Positions 1 through 11,400 of a stretch of 64,000 nucleotides of DNA are shown piece after piece. A program made the translations under genes and the position numbers. Each line of letters opens with the position of its first letter. Positions within the stretch are counted from its first letter, which is position 1. The notes under the pieces were generated by a model that saw only the letters and a program-made list of their open reading frames with translations, did no database searches and was not told the origin of the DNA. The stretch is from Terana coerulea (lineage: Eukaryota > Basidiomycota > Agaricomycetes > Polyporales > Phanerochaetaceae): contig JAKOGH010000649.1 in NCBI GenBank assembly GCA_024811115.1, positions 62,001-126,000 on the forward strand, written 5' to 3'.

Positions 1-305
1 CACGTTCACGAGCACTCGCTTTGGTGTGTTCCATAACACGATAACCTCGCATCTACGGTCAACGAGCTGGAGCTGGAGCAATGAAAGAGCCGAACAAACC
101 CATGTTTCCTTTGCGCTCCTCACAAGTCCTTCGCCTGGATGTTACTCGTCTGTCATGTTCCGCGCTACGGACTTCGTCTGAACAGACGCAAGAGATTTAG
201 TCTAATGGGGTCTACTATCCGTCTTGAGAATGCTGGCGACAGGTACAGGGACAGGCCTATCCGGACGGGAAGAAGAGCCTAGTATGAAGCGTCGGCACAC
301 ACGAC

Positions 306-794
306 CTATGCAGCAACTTTGCCCACGCGACGCACCTTGGTCAGTCCGTATGCAAGGATGGCGTTCGCTGCATCCCCCGCAAGCTTCGTCGAAAGGTCTG
401 CGCTTCCTTCTACCCTGTCCTCACCAACCTCCTCCACGTCCTTCGGCCCGCGTTTCTCATACCCAAACACGCCGTACCGCCTCCCGACCCTCTGCGCCCA
501 CTGCCCGCCCTCCTCCACCCACTCCTTCGCCGTCTCCTTCGCCCAGCTATTCGTTTCGCCCGGGGTGCTCTCAGAGATGGCTGTCACGACCCGTTCTCCG
601 ACGCCGAGAGCGCGCGCGCCGAAGAAGAAGCCGGCGATGGGCAGGAGCGCGGTCGCTTCATGAAGGACCGCGAAGGAGACGATGAGTGATGGCAGAGGGG
701 TGCCCGTCCGTACTGAGATTGATCGTAGTGCCTGCCTGTACGGAGCAAAGCGAGAGCTAGGTGGTGGCGGTCCAGCTGGGGGCGTGGTGGGCAT
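306..794 (-). CDS. Small conserved fungal membrane protein (Fmp10-like, tentative)
   Basis: A single-exon reading frame of 162 residues from the ATG at 794. An upstream GTG-led extension in the same frame is low in coding character, so the ATG was preferred. After a proline-rich start (MPTTPPAGPPPPSS), residues about 28-70 hold an amphipathic stretch and a hydrophobic segment (SLIVSFAVLHEATALLPIAGFFF) followed by GARALGVGERVV; the C-terminal half is charged and contains WAQRVGRRYGVFGYEK. The layout resembles small fungal proteins of the Fmp10 type, which are mitochondrial in yeast and have no assigned reaction. Family membership is an inference from the hydrophobic core and GARALG element, not a search result. 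It lies tail-on to nothing: the MFS gene to the right is transcribed in the same direction. Confidence 0.6.
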   Translation of the reverse strand: MPTTPPAGPPPPSSRFAPYRQALRSISVRTGTPLPSLIVSFAVLHEATALLPIAGFFFGARALGVGERVVTAISESTPGETNSWAKETAKEWVEEGGQWAQRVGRRYGVFGYEKRGPKDVEEVGEDRVEGSADLSTKLAGDAANAILAYGLTKVRRVGKVAA

Positions 795-956
795 GAATAG
801 AGTACGGTTCCAAGATGTGAAGGTCCCACGATGCGTTGTTGACCAACTGGGACGGCTATCGCAAACTAACTCACATGATTTCACCCATGTCGTGCATACC
901 ATCTCTAAGCGTAAGCAGTCCAAGTAGCCATCTACAGTTGTCTACAGGTCGTAGTA

Positions 957-3397
957 TCACGTCTTACGCTCTGCATGAGCAGTGTCGTCATCCCCCTTAG
1001 AGAGAGACCCCATCTCAATATCTCCAGCAGACCGAACCTCCTGCTTCTTTTCCTGCATCTCCGCTTGGGCCCTCAGCTGGGCCTCGTCGCCCCTGGTAAG
1101 CTCCTTGTGCTTGATCATGAACACGCTGACCACAGTCGCGACGGCCGCCAGCGTCGCGTTCATGATAAACACCGCCCTGAAGCCTGCGTTATAGCCGCCA
1201 AGAATATGGTCCGCAGCGTCCGCGGTGATCCCAAGTGAGGCTAGCGGGTTGGAGGTGTCGTTCATTGCACCAGTAAGGCGTGCGCCGAGTAGCGTCGGCT
1301 CGTCGATGATTTTCTTGACGACCGCTGGAGGAAGGTTGAGCGTGCCCATCGAGTGTCGCAGGGAGTTGTTGCTGCAAAAATGAGCATTGATAAACAACGG
1401 CTGCACTGAGGCAAGAACAGGCACTCACATGATAGTAGACCCAATAGCAAGAGCGAGTGTACCCCCGAGCAAGCGTACAAACTGGTATATAATGAGTCGA
1501 CGCCTTGGCAGAAGTCTACAACAGTAAGGCACGTACGTTTCGAACGGCAGTAACCACAGACATATCGCGTCGAGAGACACTAGCTTGTGCCGCTACGGTC
1601 GTAGTTTGCAAAGTCTGACATCTGAGGTCAGCACCCGACTGAATTAGAGTGAATACCAAACCTACCTGACCGCCGCCGGTGCCAGTAAGAAGCATAAACA
1701 AGACGACCAGTCCTTTCGGGGACGAGTAGTTGATGGTGGAGATGCACCCGCATCCGACAGCCCACACGGAGAAGCCGACGTGAATGACGGTGCGGTAGCG
1801 ACCCGTCTTGCTAATGATTTGGCCCTGCATCATATTCAGCCGTGCTATTTACTGGATTGAGAGGCACCACCCACCGCTACAAAACTCGCAACTGTTTGGC
1901 TAACCAACACAGGGAGAAGAAATAGGCCCGATTTTATGGGCGAGTACGCCAACGCAACCTGGAAGAACTGTGGCAGGTAATAGAGCGCGGAGAAGAAAAT
2001 CATGCCACTGGGAGATAGTTAATTTCACGGCTCATGGCTCGGCGGATTAATGCCACGTACTTAATGAACATGGTGATGTAGACACCAGTGACGGTGACAT
2101 CCTTGAAAATGTACACTGGGCTAAGACTTAACAAAGCATTCGTCAAATTTGAGTGCATTTACTTACTTGGTACGATCGGCAGCCTTGCCCCTTTCCATTC
2201 CCAGAGACAGAAGAGACAAACCACAGCAACGCCCGAGAATAAGGGAGCAAGGACTATGGCTGATGTCCACGGGAATGTCACGCCACCCTAACAGGGATGT
2301 CAGCTGGGCCCTCTTACGCATGCGAGATACGCACCCAGATAAGAGGAAGCAGGAGCAGCGCGCAACCTGCGAGCGTCAGGAATGCACCAAAATAATCAAC
2401 TATCATGAGTTTTCTGTAAGTTATGTGAACATGGTCTTCAGTGAGAGCATTCAAACAATCGTAGGAGTAATCACTCACCTGCGGAAATTGCCCTCTACAG
2501 GCTTCAAGGGTAGGACCAGGAGAACTACTGCGACAGCGAACACGCCAACGGGTAGTGTGACCCAGAAACACCACTGTGACTTTGTCAGATAAAGAGCAAA
2601 AAGTAAGGTATAGGGAATACCTTCCACGACGCCTTTTGAGAGAGGACCCCTCCGATAATAGGCCCAAGGGCATACCCAAACGATATGACGCCACCAATGA
2701 TACCTTGATATTTTCCCCTGTCTCTCAGGCTGACCACGTCCGAGATAACGATCTGCAGGACGCTTATTATTCCACCTCCGCCTGCCCCAGCGATGCCTCT
2801 GAATATGATCAGTGCAATAATGGACTGGGAGAAGCCCGCGAGCAGGCAGCCGAACATGTACGTGCCCATTGCGATGCACATCGCCGCCTTGCGCCCAAAA
2901 ATATCGCTAAAGCGGCCATCTGGGGATCACACGCCATGCGGTTAATGCTTGCGAGGTTCTGCACGGGATCGGCACTCACAGAGCGGTTGAAACGCGGTCG
3001 ACGTCAAGAGGTAGGCTGAAGGCACCCATGAAGCCACGGATCCCGCGTTGAAATGGGCAGAGATACTGGGCAGCGCCGTCGCCACGATCGTGCTGTCCAG
3101 ACAGGTCACCAGAGCGCAGAGCGAGAGACCTCCGAACACCGCCAAGACCCTCTTGAACGGGAGCAGGTTTGTTTGATCCGTCAGAGGGATCTCAGACCTG
3201 CGTTTCTTCAGTTTCGCGACGCCTTCGCGTGTGTCGACCTCTGGAGCTGCTCCAAGCCTCGTATTAGGACCTGTAATAACTGCGTCAGTTTTCACAGAAT
3301 TGTGAAGCTTGTGGGGATCATTACGCGACACATTCTCGGTCGAGAGCTCGCTGACAGCGCTTTCTTCCACAGCGGTCGACAAAGCTGTATCAGCCAT
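957..3397 (-). CDS. DHA2-type MFS drug/toxin exporter (14 TM)
   Basis: A plasma-membrane proton antiporter of the major facilitator superfamily, expected to export drugs or secondary metabolites. The gene runs leftward from the ATG at 3397 in about eight exons. Residues 1-75 are a hydrophilic N-terminus; TM1 contains ALVTCLDSTIVATALPSI, the usual DHA2 motif D1 region. The loop after TM2 reads DGRFSDIFGRK, a match to MFS motif A, and TM4-TM5 contain GIAGAGGGGII (motif C-like, antiporter signature). Later exons supply the remaining segments, including NYSSPKGLVVLFMLLTGTGG. The last exon ends with a long TM and a charged tail rich in Glu and Lys, stop at 957. Substrate cannot be told from the sequence. 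No biosynthetic gene cluster surrounds it, so a role in self-resistance is not supported by context. Confidence 0.88.
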
Positions 3398-3672
3398 AGC
3401 TGTAGCAGGCTAGAAAGAGGGCTGGGGGTGAAAGCAAGCGCATTCCAAAAGATATGGGCATGTGTTGCCGGCGAAGCAGGGCACGCGACTGCCGACAACA
3501 AACGCGCAGACCGCTTCTTCAACGGTGCCGAGATGCCGAGCGGACCGAGTAGAGAGCGGTGAGCACAGAGTCGCATTCTGCGCGGCCTCCTTTCTAGAGA
3601 GGTAGCAGCACGAACTACCCAATTAACATGAAATATATGAGCATATGGTCTCAGTAAATAGAGTACGCAGCC

Positions 3673-5019
3673 TCAGAGCCATTTTCCACCCATGAGCTTC
3701 CACAACCGCTCGCGGACAGCCGTCCTCATGCTGCTCTCCTCCTCCTGCTTCTGTTTCGCCAGGTCCTGCTGCTCGGGCGACTCCGGTACAGCCGAGTCCG
3801 GTAGCGGCGTTCGTGCGTTCTGCCGCGCGAATGCCAGCAGACGTTCCCTCTTTTCGAGATACGCGGAGGTCCGGGAGGAGTCGGCGGCTCTGGCAGAGCT
3901 TCAATAACCTCATGCAGGGGCTCGGGTGGTGCGCTTTCCGCGGCACTTTCCGTGACGACGTCGGGTTGCGCTACCGCTGGCTCAGGTGTGGGCGCCGATT
4001 CCGATTTGGCTTGCAGCTTTGCCGCTTCTGCTTCTGTTTTGGCAGAGCTGCTTGCTGCGCACGCTCCGCTTGCTCGCGAATGTAGCGTTGCTCAGCCTCG
4101 ACAAGAGGGGCCCACTTCTTCAAGACGAAGTTCATGTGTTTCCGCGGAATTTCGGGCTCTGGGGGCGCCGGCGCTGGAGTTTCCGCCATTTCCTCGATTT
4201 CGTCTTCGGTCCGCGGGACGGGCGGAGGGGTGGTTCATAGTAACCGCCCCACCTCACGAAAGCTTTGGCGATGCCTTCTCTTTTAAATGTGGACAGTTGA
4301 AAGGGTTGCGGGATTTGAACCCGACTCCGGTCTAAGAAAGCGTGAGATCGCAAAGGAGGTCAACGGCGGCACGACGCACCGCTTCGCTCAATCTTGACGT
4401 CGACCGTGCGCGTCGTGGGCTTCTCTGCGCCTGTGTCCGAATCGCCCGCGGCCTCCGCTTTCATACGCTCGATGACGCTGGCGGTCGGTGGCTGCAAGCC
4501 TTCGGCTTTGGTTTCCGGCCGGAGCAGCCCGCGTAGCTCAGCAAGTCCAATACCACCTTCTTGCTCTCGCTCGAAAATAGGCAGCTCGAGTTGAATTATT
4601 TGAGTGCCGAATGGTATTTGTTCCAGGTCCGCCTGGTCCTCGAATTCGGCGAAGCAGAAAGGCTGGTACATTTCGGGTACTTCGGCATCCTAGAAAGTTA
4701 GATTAGAGCTCGCACTCCGGTGTAAAGGGAATAAAATACTCACCCTAACAAACTGGAAGTGCTTGAGCTTGCCATACTTTCGCTCAACACTCCGCATTAT
4801 AGCAAATGCTTCCGGCATAGAAGTGATACCATCCCATGGCCGAATGTAAAGCGTCTGCTTTGCCTTGGATGATCTTTTCGGCTTAGGCTTCGCGGTAGTT
4901 TCGGGTGTGTCTACCTCTGACGCGGAGGAGGATGGTTGTTCTGCAGCGGTCGCCAGTGCCCTTCGTGGAACGCGCAGAGCGGTGGTTGCACATGATCTTC
5001 GAGCAGCGGCAGACAGCAT
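3673..5019 (-). CDS. Mitochondrial-targeted protein of unknown function, frame broken by three 1-nt steps
   Basis: The ATG at 5019 opens a presequence typical of mitochondrial import (MLSAAARRSCATTALRVPRR, then ALATA). An RRM-like stretch follows (LYIRPWDGITSMPEAF, YGKLKHFQFVR), interrupted by a short intron near 4690-4745, then YQPFCFAEFED and an acidic region. A second intron of about 47 nt ends with TTTCTTAG near 4338. Beyond it the frame carries FVRWGGYYEPP and then changes at three points: the G run 4227-4230, the T run 4037-4040 and the G run 3873-3875 (plus-strand bases). Each needs one extra base to restore frame, and after each the new frame stays coding-like (DEIEEMAETPAP, then EPAVAQPDVV, then YLEKRERLLAFARQNA), ending MGGKWL with stop at 3673. 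I read this as one gene of roughly 380 residues, not three. Function not recognised; a mitoribosomal or RNA-binding role is only a guess. Confidence 0.55.
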
Positions 5020-5418
5020 GATCAACAGCAGACCAGGTGCAGAGTGAACTACACTGGCTGCCGGAGTTTGCGAGAAGGAGTACGGACAGCGTGTTGGTGG
5101 TCGGGACAAACCTGTTATTTCGGCGCCTCCACTGCTGCCCGATTCTGGGCGCTTACATTATGCGTGCCGCACGCGCGGATTGACCAGAGCTGCTTATTTT
5201 GCTCTTCATCGTGCTGTCCCCGTTCTCCTCACATCTTTACCATCAATACCTCTTCCAAACTGTCGCGGTCAAAGCTATCCCGTCTGGTATCCAAAGACTC
5301 GTCTTCCCGGGCGCTGGGGAAGACAGACATAGAGTCTTGGATCGCCTCGACATCATCTACCGCGGACGACGAGAGCAGCCCAATCGAAACCAGATCCTCG
5401 TTGTGGCGAAGGGATCTC

Positions 5419-8400
5419 GTTGTGAATGATTGGAACGCGGCACTTGTAGCTGCGCGCAAAAAGCTGCTGACCAGCAGCACGAAAACCAGGATACAATTTC
5501 TGGAAGATGAGTTGCTGTACATTGCTCAGAATTGCGGTAGGTATATGCACCTATATGTTGGATGTTTTCGAAACTTATACACGCTTGTACCGCAGATCTT
5601 TCTCTCAGCCAAGTCCTTGACATCTTCAAGCTTCTGACCTTGACGTACAACCGTTATGTGGATGCAGCATCACGAGAAGCTGTAGAGGCAATCGGCGTTG
5701 AGCTTGTACGCCGTGACGAATTGCGGGGGACCACAGACGGAGAGAGAGATGAGGAGAAAATGGGTGTGGCGGAGCAAATTGTGGCTTGGCTCACACATGA
5801 AGTTGGTCGGATTGCAAAGACTCCCAGGTACGTGCTCGATGCGTAACTTATAGACGCGAATTCTCAGCTCTGAAATATTTGGCAGTGCATACCCCTCTTC
5901 AGACCTATTCATTCTTCTCAGCTGGCTGTGCGGTATATACTCCGTCTGCGTGGAACATGACCCACACATTGCGTCAACCGCTTGCTGGAGCCCACTTGTC
6001 GGAAATATTGCAACATTGCTCGGTCTCATCCTCGACAAGTCGCTACGGGCGAAAGCTACTATTCAGAAGAGCAGTTTAGTTCGCATCCGTCGTGCTCTGC
6101 GCTCAGTCAGTAGACTTTTGGCCTGTCTATCTCGTCGGCTAATCGATGTGTGTATATGTAGAGTCCAGGCAATATCCCCGCCGTGATCAAGACGCTCATT
6201 TCGAGGACAAAAACGCACAGTAATCCTCTCTCTGCGATACCTTTGATTGGAGTGGCTATTGATGTGACACTGAGACTGAAGAATGTCAAAGACGAGAGCC
6301 TGAAAACGATCGATGCTGACGTGAAGGTATTGCAGAAACTTCATGTTAAATTCTTCATTTTGCTAACTGCTTTTCAGTCTGATGTGATAAGCTTCTACAA
6401 CGCATCTGTTCTTATGTCCAGAACGCAAGTCGCGCCCCACGTACGGGTTAGTGTATCTGCATGGCGTCTTCCGACATCTCTTCCTTAACCGCTGAATTTA
6501 GACTGCTTTGCATGACTTCATAGAGAGGTCAGTGGACGAGGCCGACCTGAGCGGAACAATTTTACCGGCAATGGAGAAAGCCCTACTGAGATCTCCTGAG
6601 ATCTCTCTATATGGTGAGTCACGAGCTGCTAAAGCCAACTCGCCGATCTCACTGAGCATGCAGTGATTTCGGATTTCTTCGTGGCCTACACCCGAACTGT
6701 CGACAGCGGTACTCTACGCAAGTTGTTGACCGCAAGCGTGAACAATGCGAAGTCGTCAAATGCGGTTGTCCGGACAGGCGCAATCCAGCTTTTCAAGACG
6801 GTCATCTCGAAGACTGGCGAAGAAGCTGACCTGAAGACAGCTCTGGACGAATTGCTGGCTTTACCTCGTACCGGAAAGACATCTGGCGCTGATCATAGAA
6901 CGGCCCTTTATACCATGCTGGGATACCTTCCGCCTTCCGAACCAGTATCTCGAACCATCGCCGAGTCTGGTCCTCCGCTGTTGACCAAGGAGACGCACGA
7001 TGGAGCGACAACCGCGCTCGCCTCGTCGCTGGTCAGTCACCTGGCGTTCTGTTTACGGGAAAACATATCGCTTCCTACTAGTGGTCAGACGACGATAGCC
7101 AAAGAAATGAACTCCACAAAGCCGCCCATCCGTCGCGCATTCAGCTCACTTACTGGCGACGTCTTCTGGCAACTAGGCGACCTGACGACACAGGCTTCCC
7201 TCGACTTTGCTAAAGCTACCCTCCCCGCGCTGGAGGCATCCTTGAAGACCGTCTCGGCGAGCCCGGCAGCGCCTCCTGCCGGCCCTCTCGAAGGCTACAT
7301 CGCTGTTGCCCTGCTCCTTGGACCGTATGACAAGAGCAGCAAATTCGGTAGATCTGTCGTACTTTGTTTCTCAAAACCGCCTTCTGAATCTCCTTGCGTT
7401 TGCTGCTTTGTATTGGTGTTACAGATGATGCAATAAATCGAAATGCGGCTTTGCAGACATTACTGTCCACTGCGCCGAAGCCCTCTTTCTTGGTATGGGA
7501 GAAAGTCTACCAGAAGCTCGCGGAGGCGGAGGATCAGGTGTGGCTGCTTCGCGCAGGCGAGGCTGTTTTGTCATTCTACAAGAAGGATATTTTGAAGTCA
7601 GAGCAGACAAGGTGCGCGTCATACTGATACTGATCTGAGTAACACTAACATGTTGCAGTGCGGCAGTAGGTAATATCTTCCTGTACCTAGCGGTCGACGG
7701 GTCATCCGCGGACATCAGGCGACTCGCAGTGTCAACATTAAATAGCCAGGCGCCGAAGCTTCCCGAGGTTATCAACCGTATCGTTTCGACTTCGTTAAAG
7801 GCATATGTAACCAAAGAGTCGACGCCTTCTAAGCCGCAAGCCAACGGTGAAGAGGCAGAGACGAAGGTCGTGAGCAAGGAAGGCCGACTTTGCGCATTCC
7901 TGATCTCATGCGCTGCAGTCGGCGAAGACATTGACCAGGCAATTCGAATAAACCTTGCCCTTGACCTCGTCTTGGTCAGTCATCATCCAGCCCTCGGTGA
8001 GTCAATACGGCTCTGACCTGGATCGCCTCTGATGTGTGTTCTACAGCTGGCAATGGTATCCGTCGCCCATGGATTGACCTATGTGTGGCTGCTCGTGTCG
8101 ACCCCCATGACATTGTAGTGAACCACTGGGATCAGATACTACCGCGTCTTCTAACTGCTTCCGAGGTTTGTTTTATATCTCTGTTGGTCAGTAGCGAGCT
8201 AACATAAAATATAGTCTGCATCTCCGGGTTTTGTCGACGCCAGTTACCGTGCAGTAACTACTCTCGCATTCGTGGCACCAGAAGTAGTTGTCCCCGGAAT
8301 CGTAGCACAAACCGCTGCCGATATCAACGCGCAAATTGTGAACAGCCTGACTGACGAGGACATCGCAATCTGGGCAACTCCGGGAGGAACAACCTACGTC

Positions 8401-11400
8401 GACGGTGAGTTACAGGCTGTCGGATTCTCCTGATATCGTTTCTGACGCAGCTACAGTGCTTGCGAATAAGAAGACTGACGAACCAGTGAAGAAAGGCAAA
8501 GGCTACAAAGACGCTCAATGGGAAGCCGAGGTCCGCAAGTCGCTCGCCACTAAACAGAAAGGAGCTGGTACTGGCACCCTGTCGAAACAAGATCAGGCTC
8601 TTGTGCAGGCCCAACTGGAGAAGGAGGCTGTCACCCGCAAGCGCGTTGCCTCTATCAAAAGCCGCTTGGAACGAGGACTTGCTCTTGTTCACAGCCTGAT
8701 CGACTCAAACGCTGAAGAAATCCGCGCACATGTCTCGTCGCTGGTTAATATACTTCTGCAAGGCGCTTTTGGTGGGGCGGTAGGCTTTTTGGGGGAGAAA
8801 GCGTTCTCGGCGTACCTGGTAAGTGGCTAGCAGATATGTATGCGGATCTCTCTGATATCATGAGAAGGAAATTGCCCGCTGCTGCTCGGATCGGATCGGC
8901 TCCTTCAGCACATGGATAGGCGTTGCAACTTTGCGTGCGCTGGATGTGCAAGCCATCCCCGAAGAAATGCGAGTAGAGCTTATCAACTGTGAGTAGTCCC
9001 TGGGATTAGTGAGAGCGCCGAATTCCAATCCCCGTTACAGCCTTAATTCTGCGTGTCTTGCACAGACTACGGTTCCTCTCCGAACAAGTGCCTTTCGACG
9101 TTGCGACCTTTTCGTATTTGTCGCCTCTCTTGACCCAGATATTCCTGAAAGGCGGAGTGGGGTTGACGGAAGAAGATGACCCGCTGGAACAAGTCGCGCT
9201 TGCCCTCGATTTGGTGAAGTTCCACTGCGGCGAGTGTGAGTATTGCATTTTTGAGCATTTACGAACGCTATTAATCACCCAATTCCCAGTCTCTGGCACA
9301 GCATTCCCGCGCAAACAGACCATGGAGGACTTGCTTCATGTCATCCGCTCACAGCCCAAATTGGCCAAAGACGCTTCATCAGCATTGATAGACATCGGAC
9401 AAGCTATCCACTCGAACGCCGCATCTGAAGAAATCAACGCCTTGCTGAGCGGGACTTTGCTTCAAGAAGTCTACGTTCGTAATTCCTGTTTGCAGGCTTT
9501 GCAGGTTAGCCCATCTTGGTACCATTTAAAAGCTTATCCTGACCAGATCACAGCCGTTCGATTTGACAGAACTAGATTGGTCCCCTCAGCTTTGGATCGC
9601 GTCCCATGACGACGACGAGCAGAACGCAAGATTGGCCGGGCACCTCTGGGAAGACAACGGGCTTGACGTTCCGGAGAACTTCTTGCTAAATCTCGCAGCC
9701 TATCTTGGTAAGCTGCCATTAGCGCGGATTAGACAAGCACGACAGCGCTGATGAATCTCCTAGAGCACGACAATGCATATGTACGATCAAGTACGGCGTC
9801 GGCAATTGCGGATGCAACGGAACATTGGCCACAGGCCGTGACGTCCGTACTGAACCAGCTACAAGACTTTTACCGAGAGAAGGTAGGAGCCGCTGAGCTG
9901 CATGTGATGATTGTCTTGCTGACATTCTGCGCAGGCCAAACTGCTTGCTCCCGAGTTTGATCAATATGTGCGCTACCCATCGTAACATCAATTTGGACAT
10001 ATCTGACAGAAACACAGGGAATGGTCTTGGCCCATACGTTAGACAGAGCGGATCCATGGCCGACAAGGGTGGCTATCGCAAGAAGCTTCGAGCTCACCGC
10101 ACCAAGCTTTGCTCCCGATGATCTGGAGCCGTTCTTCAAATTCCTACTCCATGATGAAGCCTTAGGAGATCGACATGCCGACGTCCGCCGAGGGATGCTT
10201 CAAGCCGGCAGTGCTGTCATCGATTTGCACGGTCCCGCTAAGCTGCCGGAGTTGATTGCGGTTTTCGAATCCTACTTGTCGAACTCACAGCCGGCTACTG
10301 AGGCGGGAGATTACATCAAGGAGGCCGTCGTCATCCTGTTCGGACGCCTGGCCAAGCACTTGAACCCCACCGATAAGCGTGTCGCCAACATTGTCGAGCG
10401 GCTTGTCGAGGCCTTGAGGACTCCTGCCGAGCAGGTGCAAATCGCTGTATCCGATTGTCTGTCGCCTTTGGTCAAAGACATGCAGACCCCTGTGGAGGAT
10501 TTGGTCAACCGCCTATTTGAAGATCTCTTGAACGGTTCAAAATATGCCGTACGTCGAGGTGGAGCCTATGGTCTTGCCGGCGTCATCAAAGGAGCTGGCA
10601 TCTCAGCCATGAAGGACTTCAAGGTTGTCGACCGACTTCGTGCTGCCGCTGACGACAAAAAGCGCTTTGAGCCACGTCAGGGTGTGATGTTCGCTTTCGA
10701 GACGTTTTCCAACATACTCGGCCGCCTCTTCGAACCCTACGTGATCCACATTCTGCCCATGCTGCTGACCGCTTTCGGCGATGCAACAACTGACGTACGA
10801 GAAGCGACGCACGACGCGGCTAGGGTAATCATGGGTAACCTTTCCGGCTTTGGCGTCAAAACCATTCTACCGTCACTGCTCGAGGGATTAGACGAGAAGC
10901 AATGGAGGACGAAGAAAGGCTCTATCGAGCTGCTAGGTATGATGGCATACTGCGCGCCACGACAACTCTCCCAGTCTCTCCCCGTCGTCATCCCACGTTT
11001 GTCGGAAGTTTTGACGGACTCGCATGCTCAAGTAAAGACTGCGGCCAACAAGAGTTTGAAACAGTTTGGCGAGGTCATCAGCAACCCAGAAATTCAGGGC
11101 CTTGTGCCCATATTCCTCAAAGCCATGGTGGACCCTGCCAAAACACCCAATGCTTTGTCAGCCCTGCTCAAGACCTCGTTTGCTCACTTCATCGACCACT
11201 CGTCGCTGGCCTTGGTGCGTGTTTTCTGCCTGGTGTATTTTCAACACTCATAGGGTTTTTACAGGTTGTGCCTATTGTTGAGCGAGGACTGCGGGAACGC
11301 AGCGCGGACACCAAGAAGAAGGCTGCGCAGATTGTCGGAAACCTCGCCTCGCTCACAGATTCAAAGGACTTCGTACCATATTTGTCTGAACTTCTTCCGC

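Noticed and set aside
224..685. Plus-strand Ser/Pro/Arg-rich frame of 153 codons
   Set aside because: It is the antisense shadow of the small membrane protein at 306-794.
4300..4330. Minus-strand GGGTTCAAATCCC resembles a tRNA B box / T arm
   Set aside because: No matching acceptor stem or A box at the right distance, and the stretch is coding in the mitochondrial-protein exon after a well-formed intron.
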